Assembly (NCBI GenBank): GCA_026826555.1
Contig: JAKSZT010054304.1
Location: 28,815,662-28,879,661, forward strand
DNA: 64,000 nucleotides
Origin: Tolypeutes matacus
Lineage: Eukaryota > Chordata > Mammalia > Cingulata > Chlamyphoridae
Reading direction: 5' to 3'
The number at the start of each line of letters is the position of its first letter. Position 1 is the stretch's first letter. Below the pieces are notes generated by a model. The model worked only from the letters and a program-made list of their open reading frames with translations. It did not search any database and was not told the origin of the DNA. Positions 25,301-37,746 of the stretch are shown piece after piece. A program made the translations under genes and the position numbers.

Positions 25301-26330
25301 AATCTTCCCATTCAGTTAATTTTCATTTTAGCTATTATACTTTTCACCTCAATGAGTTTGATTTTGGTCTTTATTATATTTTCCATGTCTCTACTTATTG
25401 TGTTCAATCTTTTCTCTAGCTTCTTTAACATATGAATTGTTCATAGCAACTATTTTAATGTTTGTTTCTACTAATTTTATCATCTATTCCATTTCTTCTG
25501 TTTTGATGATTGATTTCCTCTTCATTATTATAGTGCTTTTTTTCATGTATGGTAATTTCTTTGGATGCCAGAGATTGTGAAATTTACCTTGTTTATTGTT
25601 GGATAGTTTTAATGCCCTATACATATTCTTGATATTTGTGTTGCAACTAAATTAATTGGAAACAGATTGATCCTTTCAACACTTGCTTTTAAGCTTTGCT
25701 TAATGACACTGTAGCAGTCTTTAGTTTAGGACTAATTTGACTCCACTTCTGAGCTAATAATTTTCTAAGTGCTCTACTGCATGTCCAATGAATTATGAGA
25801 TTTTCCCACTATGGCTCATGGGAAAATGATCTATTCCTTTCCCTAAGTGTGCTCTGGAGATCTTTCTCTTTCCTTCTTTTGTTTGGTTCATTTCCTAGCC
25901 CTCTGTAATTTTCCACAAACAAACACTCTCAGTACTCAGCTAAAGATATGAGAGAGGTCTTTTGCAGATTTTCAGAGTAGATCTCTTTCTCTCTTTCTCT
26001 GCATCACTTTCCTCCCCAGTACTCTGCCTTGCCAATTTCAGCATCCTTGGCCTCCTCATACTCCCGGAGCCATGTATTTAACTTAGGAAGATTAGATGGT
26101 GCCATCTGGTTTCCCTTCTCTGTACTGCAACCTGGAAAATCTCAAGTGAATAACTGTAATAATTGTAGGGCTTGTTTCATTATTGCCTCTCTCTTAGAGA
26201 TTGCTGTTCCTTGTTCCTGATGTCCAAACTCTGGTGACTTTATCATATACTTTATCCAGAATTTTTAGTTGATTCTGGTGACAAGATAAATACAGTCCTT
26301 GTTATTTCAACTTGGTTAGAAGCAGAAGTC
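25301..26330 (-). mobile_element. L1M/HAL1-like relic
   Basis: Minus-strand L1M text (25310-25650: 'caatgagtttgattttggtc', 'gatgccagagattgtgaaattt' in part) ending near 26330 with 'ttggttagaagcagaagtct', which resembles the 5' end region of older L1/HAL1 elements. The corresponding short piece occurs near 47990. No open coding segment remains. Confidence 0.45.
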
Positions 26331-27200
26331 TGTTTCATTCTTAAATCATATTTTTAAATCATTTGCTTATCCAATGAGAAATATTCTATTTAGAAAAAAA
26401 TCTACTAGTCATGGTTCATCTTTCATATTATCTTCTAACATTCTTTCAAGTTGTAAACACATCCTCTGCTTTCAGTATGATTTGAGAAAATGCATTTGTA
26501 GTTTTGAAGGAAAATTGGAAATGTTTTTAAAATGCAAAGCTAAATGTTGGAAGAGGAAAGATAAAACATAATCTTCCCTACTTTGGGAGGATTAATTCTT
26601 CAGTTTATTAAACAGAAGGAAAGAAAAAATACTGAGTCAACTCTCAACTTACTTTGAGTTTATCGTCTCTTTAAAAAAAATTGATTCTCATAACACGCTT
26701 GAAAAATGTTCAGAGAACCAATTAAATGTCCTTTTTTTTTTACAATCTACCTTTATCTTATGACGATATCTTTGCAGTGCAGTGCAGCAAAACAATTTAG
26801 ATAGTGGCACAAGCATTTGGAAGCAAGATTATTTGACATTGCTAATAATGAAATAACACTATAGGGGATTTTTCTTGTGTATATTTTGGGTTTATAACCC
26901 GCAATAAAATACATAATCTTATAGGGAAGAACAACACAATGGTAAGCCAACAGAAGAACATATTAGGCTATACACTTCCTCTATACAGGAAATGAACACT
27001 ATGAGATTTAAATGCAGATACTTTGACCTTCAGCTACTCTCAGAGACATAAGAAAAACTGAAGACATTATGTCTCTTTATAGAAAATTTCAGCGTCTCTT
27101 CATTGAACAGACCGCATCTCAAATATCAGCTTTGATTTATAAATTATGAAATCCAAACCTATTATAAAATTTCAATTATGTTAAACATCTAGTATAAAAA
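26331..27200. other. AT-rich DNA, nothing recognised
   Basis: No repeat family, RNA gene or exon-like ORF could be supported. The only ORFs are about 65 codons and carry no domain. Confidence 0.45.
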
Positions 27201-27606
27201 TCTATACTTTATAAATGTATCAAACACTAAGTTAGACGACAAGACTCTTTTACTACTACAATTTTATGGAAATATATAGAGAAATGCAAATGCCCATTAC
27301 ATGTCTTCTTTGAACTTCCCAGCTGACCTATATAGCCAATCAAGTCCCTGTTCATTATGCTTGACCCAACACAAAATAATGCCCACCTGCCCTAAACACA
27401 TCCCTCTAAGACTGACAAATCGTCATCCAATCAATAGGAATCAAGCTAACTTATTTTTTATTTCTATAAATATCATTTCCTATCCCTAAAAGCCTGGAGC
27501 TACTTCTGTTCTTTAAGTGATCCGGCTTCCTTTGCTGCAGTAAAACTTTGGTATCCTGCATAAAAAAGCTATAAAGTACAAATTAGACTCCAATTTTTCT
27601 TTTGAC
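27200..27606 (+). mobile_element. ERV LTR, candidate 5' LTR of the nested provirus
   Basis: Homologous to the LTR at 46724-47106 over at least 300 bases. Shared boxes in order are 'catccaatcaatagga', a TATA box (27465-27472), 'gcttcctttgctgcag', 'ggtatcctg' and the end 'cttttgaca'. The polyadenylation hexamer is degenerate here (cataaa near 27560). The 5' edge is unclear and could lie between 27190 and 27300. The sequence after 27606 does not match flanking DNA downstream of 47106, as expected if it leads into provirus interior. Confidence 0.6.
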
Positions 27607-28315
27607 AAGTTTGTGGTTCCTCTGAAACCTCTGGGTTCTTCTGGGGCTACAGGCTCTTCCAGCCAGCCAAATGAAGCACCCAATTGCCAAGACTCTGCCT
27701 TCCCTGGGAACCCCTTCTTATATCTGAGTTCTGCAATTTGCATCTAGTTCAATTGCCTCTTATTTGGGCTTGAAGACAATTTCCAAGGTCTTTTTCAGAA
27801 CTTAAGTGTGTAAAGTATGCAGGATATGTTTTTGTTAAGGAAAAGCAAATAATTTTGTCCTAAACGATTGTTGCAGAATGAGAAACAGAAAAGTGTAGGA
27901 CAAAACTGAATGGATACAGAAAGCTGTAGAAAGTTTGTGGAAATGAATTTTATTTGTCTTGGCCAATGCCAACTAGGTTTTTATAGGCTTATTTATAAGA
28001 TTTTTAAAGAGCTTTCATATCAAACTGTGTATTCATGCAAAACTAGAATTTGGTTTTTCTCTCAGTAAAAGTGATTGAATTTTTTTTGGATTATTGGTCT
28101 GATTTTATTAAGATGTTATAAAAGGTTTTTCTTAACCACTCTGAACAATCTGCCTAGAATGCAAAGATTTGGTCTTACGAATAATATCTTCTTGATATAT
28201 ATATTGATCTTTTCATCCTTAGTTGTTTAAGAGAACAAGTCTTCTCATTTGAAAAGAACTATTTATTTTTCTTTTCTTCTTCTTTTTATTTTTTTTTTCA
28301 CAGTCATGTTAACTC
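27607..28315 (+). mobile_element. Probable ERV leader or internal remnant
   Basis: Sequence between the LTR and the L1 insertion at 28330. No gag reading frame is visible. It is assigned to the provirus from position: at both sides of the L1 (28316-28329 and 38552-38565) lies the same 14-mer with one mismatch, so 28315 originally joined 38566. A 76-codon minus-strand ORF (27513-27743) runs antisense across the LTR edge and is not meaningful. Confidence 0.4.
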
Positions 28316-28339
28316 CTGTATTTACTTTTTTTTTTTTAC

Positions 28340-28342
28340 TGG

Positions 28343-28405
<63 letters not shown>

Positions 28406-28420
28406 TATATATATATACAT
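28340..28420. repeat. Compound (CATA)n-(TA)n-(CA)n microsatellite
   Basis: Starts with about six catac-type units, followed by TA, CA and TA runs. It abuts the 3' tail of the minus-strand L1, and such microsatellites commonly grow from A-rich tails. Confidence 0.9.
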
Positions 28421-28447
28421 GTTTTTAATCATACAAATATATTTGGT

Positions 28448-31174
28448 TCATAGAAACACAATCATACAGTATTTGTCCATTTGTGTCTGGCTTGCTTCAC
28501 TCAACAAAATGTCTTCCAGGTTCATACATATTCTTATATGCTTTACAACTTCATTTCTTCTCACAGCTGCATAATAGTCCATTGTGTGAATATACCACAG
28601 TTTGTTTATCCATTCATTGGTTGATGTACACCTGGGTGGTTTCCAACTTTTGGCAATTGACAATAATGTCGCTGTGAATATGGGTGTGCAGATATATATT
28701 CGTGTCACTGCTCTCAGTTTTTCTGGGTCTATACCCAGTAGTGGTATTTCAGGGTCACATGGCAAGTCCATATTCAACTTCTTTAGAAACTGCGAATCAG
28801 TCCTCCACAGTGGCTGTACCATTCTGCATTCCCACCAACAATGAATAAGTATTCCTATCTCTCCATGTATTCTCCAATACTGGTAGTTCTCTGCCTTTTA
28901 ATTAAGGCCATTCTAACTAGGTGTGAAATGATATCTCATTGTAGTTTTGATATGCATTTCCCTAATCATTAGTGATGTTGAACATTTTTTCATGTTTGTT
29001 TTTCTTTTTTTTACATTTGTATTTCTTCTTTGGACAAATGTCTATTCAAATCTTTTGCCCATTTTTTAATTGGGTCATTTGTCATTTTATTGTTGAATTG
29101 TAACATCTCTTTATATATCCTGGATATTAAACCCTCCTCAGACATGTGATTTCCAAATATTTTCTCCCATTGAGTTGGCTGCCTTTTCACCCTTTTAACA
29201 AAGTCCTGTGAGGTACAAAAGTGTTTAATTTTGAGGAGTTCCCATTTACTATTTTTTTCTTATGTTGCACATGCTTTGGGTGTAAGGTCCAAGAAATCAC
29301 CACCTACTACAAGGTCTTGAAGATGTTTCCCTAGATTTTCTTTTAGAATTTTTATGGTCCTGGCTTTTATATTTAGGTCTTTGATCCATTTTGAGTTGAT
29401 TTTTGCATAGGGAGTGAGATAGGAGTTCTCTTTCATTCTTTTGGTTATGCATGTCCAGTTCATCCAACACCATTTGTTAAGAGGCTGTTTGGTCCCATTA
29501 ACATGGACTTGGTAGGTTTGTCAAAAACCAGTTGATTGTGTAGGTGAGGATTTATTTCTGGACTCTCAATTCTATTACACTGATCGATGTGTCTATCATT
29601 ATGCCAGTACCATGCTATTTTGACCACTGTAGCTTTGTAATATGCTTCAGAGTCAGGCAGTAAAATTTCTCCCATGTTACTCTCCTTTTTTAGGATGCTT
29701 TTGGCTATTCGGGTGCACTTTCCCTTCCAAAAGAATTTGGTAATTGCCTTTTCTAATTCTGTAAAATAGGCTGTTGAAATTTTGATTGTTATTGCATTGA
29801 ATCTATAAATCATTTTGGATAAGACTGACATCTTCACAATATTTAGTCTTCCAATCCATGAACATGCAATGTCTTTTTCATTTGTTTAGGTTTTCATTGA
29901 TTTCTTTTAGCATTGTTTTGTGGTTTTCTGCATATAGGTCCTGTACTTCTTTGGTTAAATTCATTCTTAGGTTTTTGAGTCTTTTTGTTGCTATTGTAAA
30001 TGGAATTTCTCCCTTGATTTCCTACTCAGATTGTTCAGTACTAGTGTACAAAAAGATTACTGATTTTTGCATGTTAATCTTGTATCCTGCCATTTGCTGA
30101 ACTCATTATTAGTTCAAGTAGCTTTGTCATGGATACTTCAGAATTTTCTAAATACAGAATCATGTCTTCTGCAAATAGTGATAATTTTACTTCCTCTTTT
30201 CCTATTTGGATGCCTTTAATTTTTTTTCTTCTTATTTAATTGCTCTAGCTAGAGCTTCTAGAACAATATTGAATAGCAATGGGCATCTTTGTCTTGTTTC
30301 TGATCTTAGAGGGAAAGCTTTCAAACTTTCCCTATTGAGTATGATGTTGGCTGTGGGTTTTTCATATATGCCTTTTATCATATTGAGGAGTATGCTTCTA
30401 TTCCTATCTTTTGAGGTGTTTTTTTTAATCAAAAAAGGATGTAGGATTTTGACAAATGCCTTTCTGCGTTGATTGAGATGATCATGTGTTTTTTTTCCCT
30501 TCAATTTGTTAACGTGGTGTATTACGTTGATTGATTTTCTTATGTTGAACCAGCCTTGTATACCAGGAATCAATCCCACATGGTCATGATGTATAAGTCT
30601 TCTGAATTCTATTGCATTCAATTTGCAAGTATTTTGTTAAGAATTTTTGCACCTATGTTCGTTAGTGAGATTGGTCTGTAATTTCCTTTTCTTAGAGTAT
30701 CTTTATCTGGCTTTGGTATTAGAATGATGTTGGCTTCATAAAATGTGTTGGGTATTTTTCCCTCTTCTATTTTTTGGAAGAATTTAAACAGGATTGCTGT
30801 AAATTCTTTCCTAAATGCTTGGTAGAATTCGCCTGTGAAGACATCTGGTCCTGGACTTTTCTTTGCAGGGAGATTTTTATGACAGATAGAAAATGTGATT
30901 GGTTTCTTAAGTACTTGTAATTCTTGTAGCATCAGTGTACTTTTTTGTGTGCATTTCTAGGAATTTGTGTATTTCATCTAGGTTGTCTAGTTTGTTGGCA
31001 TACAGTTTCTCTTAATTTCCTCTTATAATCCTTTTTATTTCTGTAGAGTCGGTCATAACCTTCCCCTTTCCTTTCTGATTGTATTTATTTGCATTTTCTC
31101 TCTCTTTTTCTTTGTTAATCTATCTAGAGGTTTGTAAATTTTATTGATCCAAAGAACCAGGTTTGGTTTTGTTA

Positions 31175-31216
<42 letters not shown>

Positions 31217-31860
31217 TTTTCTTTTTCTCAGTTTCATTTTTTTCTCCTCTAATCTTTATTATTTCTTTCCTTTGGCTTGTTTTGGGATTGATTTACTGTT
31301 CCTTTTCTAGTTTCTCTAGTTGTTCAGTTAAATCTTTGAGTTCAGCTCTTTCTTCTTTTTAAACATAGGCATTTAGGGCTATAATTTCTCTCTCAAGACT
31401 TTGGATGCAGCATTCTGTATATGTCTGTTAGGTCTAACTCCTTTATCATATTGTTCAAGTTTTCTGTTTCCTTGTGGATCTTCTGTCTAGTTGTTCTATC
31501 TAATGATGTCAGTGGTGTGTTGATGTCTCCAATGATTATTGTAGAGAGTTCTATTTCTCCCTTCTGTTTTGCCAGAGTTTGTCTTATGTATTTTAGGGCA
31601 CCCTGGTTAGATGAATAGATATTTATGACTGTTATGGTTTCCTGGTAGATTGTCCTTTTATATAATGGCTTTCTATATCTCTTATAATTTTTTGCATTTA
31701 AAGTCTGTTTTTAGTCTGATATTAGTATAGAGACCCCTGCTCTTCTTTGGTTACTGTTTGCGTGGAGTATCTTTTTCTGACCTTTCACTTTCAGCCAGTT
31801 TGTATCCCTGAATCTAAGGTAAGTTTCTTTTAAGCAGTATATGGATAGCTCATGTTTTTT
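28448..31860 (-). pseudogene. L1 ORF2 (endonuclease-reverse transcriptase), decayed
   Basis: The open pieces on the minus strand are consecutive parts of L1 ORF2p. The C-terminus (28448-28822) contains NEWINKLWYIHTMDYYAAVRRNE (shown here only as landmarks NEWINKLW and MDYYAA). The middle is at 29260-29837 (ITKFFWKGK). RT-region fragments lie at 30232-30932 ([26 protein letters not shown]). These parallel 35081-37483 on the plus strand. Multiple frameshifts and stops, plus the roughly 330-bp deletion between 30932 and 31992, rule out function. Confidence 0.85.
31168..31213. repeat. (TC)n microsatellite in L1 ORF2
   Basis: About 22 TC units interrupt the decayed minus-strand ORF2, contributing to its frameshifts. 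Confidence 0.9.
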
Positions 31861-31949
31861 TTTTTTTTTTTTACCTATTCTGTCAGCCTGTATCTTTTGA
31901 ATGAGGAATTTAATCCATTCACATTCAATGATATTACCGTAAATGAATT

Positions 31950-33013
31950 ATTTATTTCCACCATTTTATTCTTTGGTGTTCATATGCCATATCATATTTT
32001 TGTCTGTCTTTTTACTCTTTTGGTTATCCTTTCTGCTATTCTTTCTTCTATACTCTTCTCCAGGCCTCTCTCTTTTGTTTTTTTTTTTTCAGATTCTAAG
32101 GCTTCCTTTAATATTTCCTGCAAAGATGCATTCTTTTTTATGAACTCTCTTAGTTTCTGTTTGTTTGTGAATATTTTACACTCACCTTCATATTGGAAGG
32201 ACAATTTTGCTGGATAGAGAATTCTCAGCTGGCAGATTTTCTCTTTCAGTATCCTAATTGTATTATACCACTGTCTTCTCACCTCCATGGTTTCTGATGT
32301 TAAATCTATGCTAAATCTTACTGTGATGGTTTGCTTTTCCCTTGCTCATCTCAGAATTTTTTTATTGTGGACATTTGACATTCTTAGTAGTATGTGTCTT
32401 GGAGTACGTCTATTCAGATTTTTCTGATTGGGGTACAGGGCACTTCTTGGATATGTAAGTTCATTTCTTTTGTGAGATTTGGGAAATGTTCTGCTATTAT
32501 TTCTTCAAATACTTCCTTCCCCTTTTTCTCTTCTCTTCTTGGAACTCCCATGACATGTATGTTGTTGCATTTCATGTTGTCATTCAATTCTCTAAATGCC
32601 TAAACAGTTTTTTCCTTTCTTTTCTCTCTCTTTTCCTTTCTCTCTTCAATTTAAGCTATTCTGTCTTCTCTATCATTTATTCTTTCTTCTATCATTTCGA
32701 GTCTACTGTTGTATGCCTCTAAGGTGTTTTTAATCTTACCTATTTTGTCTTTCATTCCCATGAGCTCTCTCACGTTTCTGGTCAGGATTTCAAATTCTTC
32801 TTTTTTCTTGCTGAATGTCTTCTTGTTGTCATCTATCTCTTTAGTCATATTGTCTTTCAACTCATTAATTTGATTTTGCAAATTTGGGTGCATCTTGTTA
32901 ATTAATTCTCTCAAATCCTGCCTCTCTTCTGGGACTTTGATATATTCCTTTTCTTGGTCCATGTCTTCCATTTTCTTAGTATGGCTCATAATTTTTTGCT
33001 GATGGCTAGGCAC
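31950..33013 (-). pseudogene. L1 ORF1, decayed
   Basis: The N-terminal piece 32651-33013 (120 codons) starts with MPSHQQ and is a charged, heptad-rich coiled coil (LRELINKMHPNLQNQINEL, in part). The C-terminal piece 31992-32288 holds the CTD with LSFQYEGE, IFTNKQKLREF and LQEILKEALE. The RRM region between (32290-32650) is broken by stops. The order and spacing match L1 ORF1p, the trimeric RNA chaperone. Not functional. Confidence 0.85.
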
Positions 33014-33124
33014 CTCATTGATGTAGTTTCCTCAGATGCTCAATATCTTTCTCTTTTGTGAGATTTAGTGGCATGAGGCTTGTATTATCACTGCTCTTTT
33101 ATTCTTGGCTAGATCTGGATCATT

Positions 33125-33137
33125 AAGATTGTCCCTT
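33125..33137 (+). repeat. Left TSD of the plus-strand L1
   Basis: aagattgtccctt, matching aagattgtacctt at 37734-37746 with one difference. It marks the 5' junction of the nested L1. Confidence 0.75.
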
Positions 33138-33695
33138 CTCAACACAAAACACAACAACATATGTGTCATGGGAGTTCCAGAAGGGGAAGAGAAGGGAAAT
33201 GGGGCAGAAAGAGTATTTGAGGAAATAATAGCTGAAAATTTCCCAATTCTCATGAAAGAAGTGAACTTACATGTCCAAGAAGCACACTGTACCCCAATCA
33301 GAATAAATCCAAATAGACCTATGCCAAGACACATACTACTTAGAATGTCAAATGTCAAAGACAAAGAGAAAATTCTCAGAGCAGCAAGAGAAAAGCAAAC
33401 GATCATGTACAAGGGACGTCCAGTAAGACTTAGTGTAGATTTCTCTTCAGAAACCATGGAGGCAAGAAGACAGTGGTGTGATGCAATTAGGAAACTGAAA
33501 GAGAAAAACTGCCAGATGAGAATTCTTTATCTAGCAAAACTGTCCTTCAAATATGAAGGTGAGTATAAAATATTCACAAACAAACAGAAAATAAGAGAGT
33601 TTGCAAAAAAGAATCCATCTTTGCAGGAAATATTAAAGGAAGCCTTACAACCTGAAAGAAAAAGACAGGAAGGAGAGGCCTGGAGAAGAGTATAG
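33138..33695 (+). pseudogene. L1 ORF1 C-terminal two thirds
   Basis: A long open segment encoding RRM and CTD of L1 ORF1p. Landmarks are GVPEGEEKGNGAERVFEEI, HVQEAHCTPIRINPNRP, PRHILLRMSNVKDKEKILRA, LSVDFSSETMEARRQW and LQEILKEAL. The frame opens upstream at 33105 in the flanking L1, so the ATG there is not the native start. Truncation removed the coiled coil. The CTD tail is degraded after 33650. Confidence 0.85.
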
Positions 33696-33719
33696 AAGAA
33701 AGAATAGCAGAAAGGATAA

Positions 33720-36700
33720 CCAAAAGAGTAAAAAGAGAGACAAAAACAAAACCAAAGAATAAAATGGAGGAAGTAAATATTTCATTTACATTAATATCAT
33801 TGAATATGAATGGTTTAAACTCCCCAATCAAAAGATACAGGCTGGTAGAGTAGACAAAAACCTGGCCATCCATATGCTACTTACAAGAAACGCACCTTAG
33901 ACCCAGGGATACAAACCGGCTGAAAGTGAAAGGCTGGAGAAGGATACTCCATGTGAATAGTAACCAGAAAAGAACAGGGGTAGCTATACTAATATCAGAC
34001 AAAACAGACTTTAAATGCAAAAAATTTATAAGGGATACAGAAGGCCATTATATATTAATAAATAGGACAATCCTCCAGGAAGATATAACAGTCATAAATA
34101 TCTATGCACATAACCAGGGTGCCCCAAAATATATGAATCAAACTCTGCAAAACAGAAAGGAGAAATAGACATTTCTACAACAATTGTTGGAGACTTCAAG
34201 ACCCCACTCACGTCATTAGATAGAACAACTAGACAGAAGATCAACAAGGAAACAGAGAACTTGAACAATATGATAAACTAGTTATTCCTAACAGACATAT
34301 ACAGAACACTGCATCCAAACTCAGTGGGTTATACATTCTTCTCAAGTGCCCATGGACCTTTCTCCAGGATAGACCACATGTTAGGTCAAAATTCAGCTCT
34401 CAATAAATATAAAAAGATTGAAATTATACAAAGCACCTTCTCAGATCATAATGGAATGAAACTAGAAATCAATAATAGGAAAAAAGTAAATTTGCAAATG
34501 TGTGGAGACTGAACAACACACTCTTAAATAATCAGTGGATCAAAGAAGAAATTGCAAGTGAAATCAGTAAATATATTGAGACAAATGAAAATGAGAACAC
34601 AGAATATCAAAATTTATGGTATACAGCGAAGGCAGTCTTGAGAGGGAAGTTTATAGCCCTAAATGCCTATATTAAAAAAATAAGAAAGAGCTAAACTCAA
34701 AGATTTAACTGAACTTCTAGAAAAACTAGAAAAAGAACAGCAAACCAATCTCAAAGCAAGCAGAAGGAAAGAAATAATAAAGATTAGAGCAGAAATAAAT
34801 GAAAATGAGAACAGAGAAACAATAGAGAAAATCAACAAAACCAAAAGCTGGTTCTTGGAGAAGATCGATAAAATTGACAAACCCCTCACTAGACTAACAA
34901 AGAAAAAAAGAGAGAAGATGCAAATAAATACAATCATAAATGAAAGGGGGGAAGTTACAAATGACCTCACAGAAATGAAAAAGAATTATAAGAGGATATT
35001 ATGAGAAATTATATGCCAACAAACTAGAAAACCTAGATGAAATGAACAAATTTCTAGAAACACACAACTAACCTACACTGATGCTACAAGAAATACAAGA
35101 ACTTAACAAACCAATCACAATTAAGGAGATTGAATCCATCATCAAAAATCTCCCACCAAAGAAAAGTTCAAGGCCAGATGACTTCAAAGGTGAATTCTAC
35201 CAAGCATTTCAAAAAGAATTAACACCAATCCTGTTTAAACTCTTTCAAAAAATTGAAGAGGAGGGAAAATTACCCAACACATTTTATGAAGCCCAAATCA
35301 CCCTAATACCAAAGCCAGATTAATATTCTACAAGAAAAGAAAATTACAGACCAATCTCTCTAATAAACATAGATGCAAAAATTCTCAACAAAATACTTGC
35401 AAATAGAATCCAACATGGTATCAAAAGACTTATACATCACGATCAAGTGGGATTTATTCCTAGTATGCAAGGCTGGTTCAACATAAGAAAATCAATCAAT
35501 GTAATACACCACATTAACAAATTGAAGAAAAAAACCACATGATCATCTCAATAGATGCAGAAAAGGCATTTGACAAAATCCAGCATCCTTTTTTGATAAA
35601 AACACCTCAAAAGATAGGAATAAAAGGAAAATTCCTCAATATGATAAAAGGCATATATGAAAAACCCACAACGAACATCATACTCAATGGGGAAAGGTTG
35701 AAAACTTTCCCTCTAAGATTGGGAACAAGACAAGGATGTCCACTGTCACCATTGTTATTCAACATTGTACTAGAAGTTCTAGCTAGGGCAATTAGATAAG
35801 AAAAAAAATTAAAGGTGTCCAAATAGGAAAAGAGGAATAAAACTTTCACAGTTTGTGGATGACATGATCCTGTACTTAGAAAATCCTGAGATATCCACAA
35901 TAAAGCTACTTGAACTAATAAATGAGTTCAGCAAATGGCAGGATACAAGATCTACATGCAAAAATCAGTAATGTTTTTGTACACTAGTACTGAAGAATCT
36001 GAGGAGGAAATCAAGGCGAAAATTCTATTTTCAATAGCAACAAAAAGACTGAAATACCTAGCATTTAATTTAATCAAAGAAGTACAGGACCTATATGCAG
36101 AAAACTACAAAACAATGCTAAAAGAAATTTTAAAAGACCTAAACAAATGGAAAGACATTCCGTGTTCATGGACCGGAAGAATAAATATCATGAAGATGTC
36201 AATCTTGCCCAAACTGTTTTACAGATTCAATGCAATACCAATCAAAACCCCAACAGCTTACTTTACAGAATTAGAGAAGTCAATTACCAAATTCATCTGG
36301 AAGGGTAAGTGCATCTGAATAACCCAAAGCATTCTAAAAAGGAAGAGCAACGTGAGAGGAATTTCACTGCCTGACCTTGAAACATATTACAAAGCTACAG
36401 TGGTCAAAACAGCATGGTACTGGCATAAAGATAGACATATCAGTCAGTGGAATAGAATTAAGAACGCAGAAATATACCCTCACCTATACAGTCAACTGGT
36501 TTTTGACAAACCTACCAAGCCCACGTTAATGGGAAAAAACAGTCTCTTCAACAAATGGTGTTGGGAGAACTGGATATCTATAATCAAAAGAATGAAATAG
36601 GACCCCTATCTCACCCCTATACAAGAATCAACTCAAAATGGATCAAAGATGTAAATATAAAAGGCAGGACCATAAAAGTACTAGAAGAAAATGTAGGTAA

Positions 36701-37483
36701 ACATCTTCAAGTCCTTGTAGTAGGTGGTGGTTTCTTGGACCTTACACCCAAAGCACATGCAACAAAAGAAAAAATAGATAAATGGGACCTCCTCTAAATT
36801 AAACACTTTTGCACCTCACAGGACTTTGTCAGAAGGTGAAAAGGCAGCCAACTCAATGCAAAAAAATATTTGGAAAGCACATATCTGATAAGGGTTTAAT
36901 ATCCAGGATGTATAAAGAGATGTTACAACTCAACAATAAAAAGACAAATGACCCAATTAAAAAATGGACGAAAGACTTGAATAGACATTTCTCCAAAGAA
37001 GAAATACAAATGGCAATAAAACACATGAAGAAATGCTCAACATCACTCATGATTAGGGAAATGCAAATCAAAACTACAATGAGATATCATTTCACACCTA
37101 TCAGAATGGCCACTATTAAAAAGCCAGACAACTTCAAGTGTTGGAGAGGATGTGGAGAGATAGGAACACTTCTTCACTGTTGGTGGGAATGCAGAATGGT
37201 ACAACCACTATGAAGGACTGTTTGGCAGTTGCTAAAGAAGTTGAATATAGACTTGCCACGTGACCCTGCAATACCACTACTGGGTATATACCCAGAAGAA
37301 CTGAGAGCGGTGACACGAACAGACATCTGCACACCGATGTTCATAGCAACATTACTCACCATTGTCAAAAGTTGGAAACAACCGAGGTGTCCATCAACAG
37401 ACGAATGGATAAACAAAATGTGGTCTATTCACACAATGGAATATTATGCACCTGTAAGAAGAAATGACGTCGTAAACATATGA
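33720..37483 (+). pseudogene. L1 ORF2 (endonuclease-reverse transcriptase), decayed
   Basis: Near full length (about 3.76 kb). The endonuclease has LISDKTDFKCK (about 33990), the SRIDHMLG box (about 34353-34384) and SDHNGMK (about 34441). The reverse transcriptase has [35 protein letters not shown] (35545-35590), [15 protein letters not shown] (35722-35766) and the catalytic box as FVDDM at 35852-35866. The C-terminal domain has IWKGKC, a cysteine-rich segment ([18 protein letters not shown] near 37140) and MEYYAPVRRND. At least eight breaks separate open pieces. Confidence 0.9.
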
Positions 37484-37746
37484 TCACATGGATGAACCTG
37501 GAGGGCATTATGTTAAGCAAAGCAAGCCAGACATGAAAGGACAAATACTGTCTGAATGTGTTACTATGAACCAAACATATTGTGTAACATATTGTTTGAT
37601 TAAAAAAAAAAGTTATATGTATCTACTACATTTAATTGAGAAATGTATATATTTATTCATCTGTGTTTACTTTTTAGTGTTTAATTGTTTATATTTTCAA
37701 TTATTAAATGTACAAAATAAAGTAAAAAGAAAAAAGATTGTACCTT

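Larger units (their letters stand above)
33138..37733 (+). mobile_element. 5'-truncated plus-strand L1 nested in the minus-strand L1
   Basis: Starts in mid-ORF1 (NNICVMGVPEGEE) and runs through ORF2 to a short 3' UTR and A-rich tail ending at 37733. A 13-bp TSD with one mismatch flanks it. It is homologous in inverted orientation to 28440-32590, so the two 5' regions face each other. The insertion point is within the 5' UTR of the minus-strand L1. All reading frames carry stops or shifts. Confidence 0.85.

Noticed and set aside
28340..28420. CRISPR-like or other regularly spaced array
   Set aside because: No spacers occur between units; it is a simple dinucleotide/tetranucleotide microsatellite. 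No CRISPR, operon or prokaryotic feature is present in the window.
33105..33695. 196-codon ORF, the longest in the window, as a host gene
   Set aside because: It is L1 ORF1 RRM/CTD sequence by its motifs, and it starts in flanking L1 5' UTR. It is an element relic, not a host gene.
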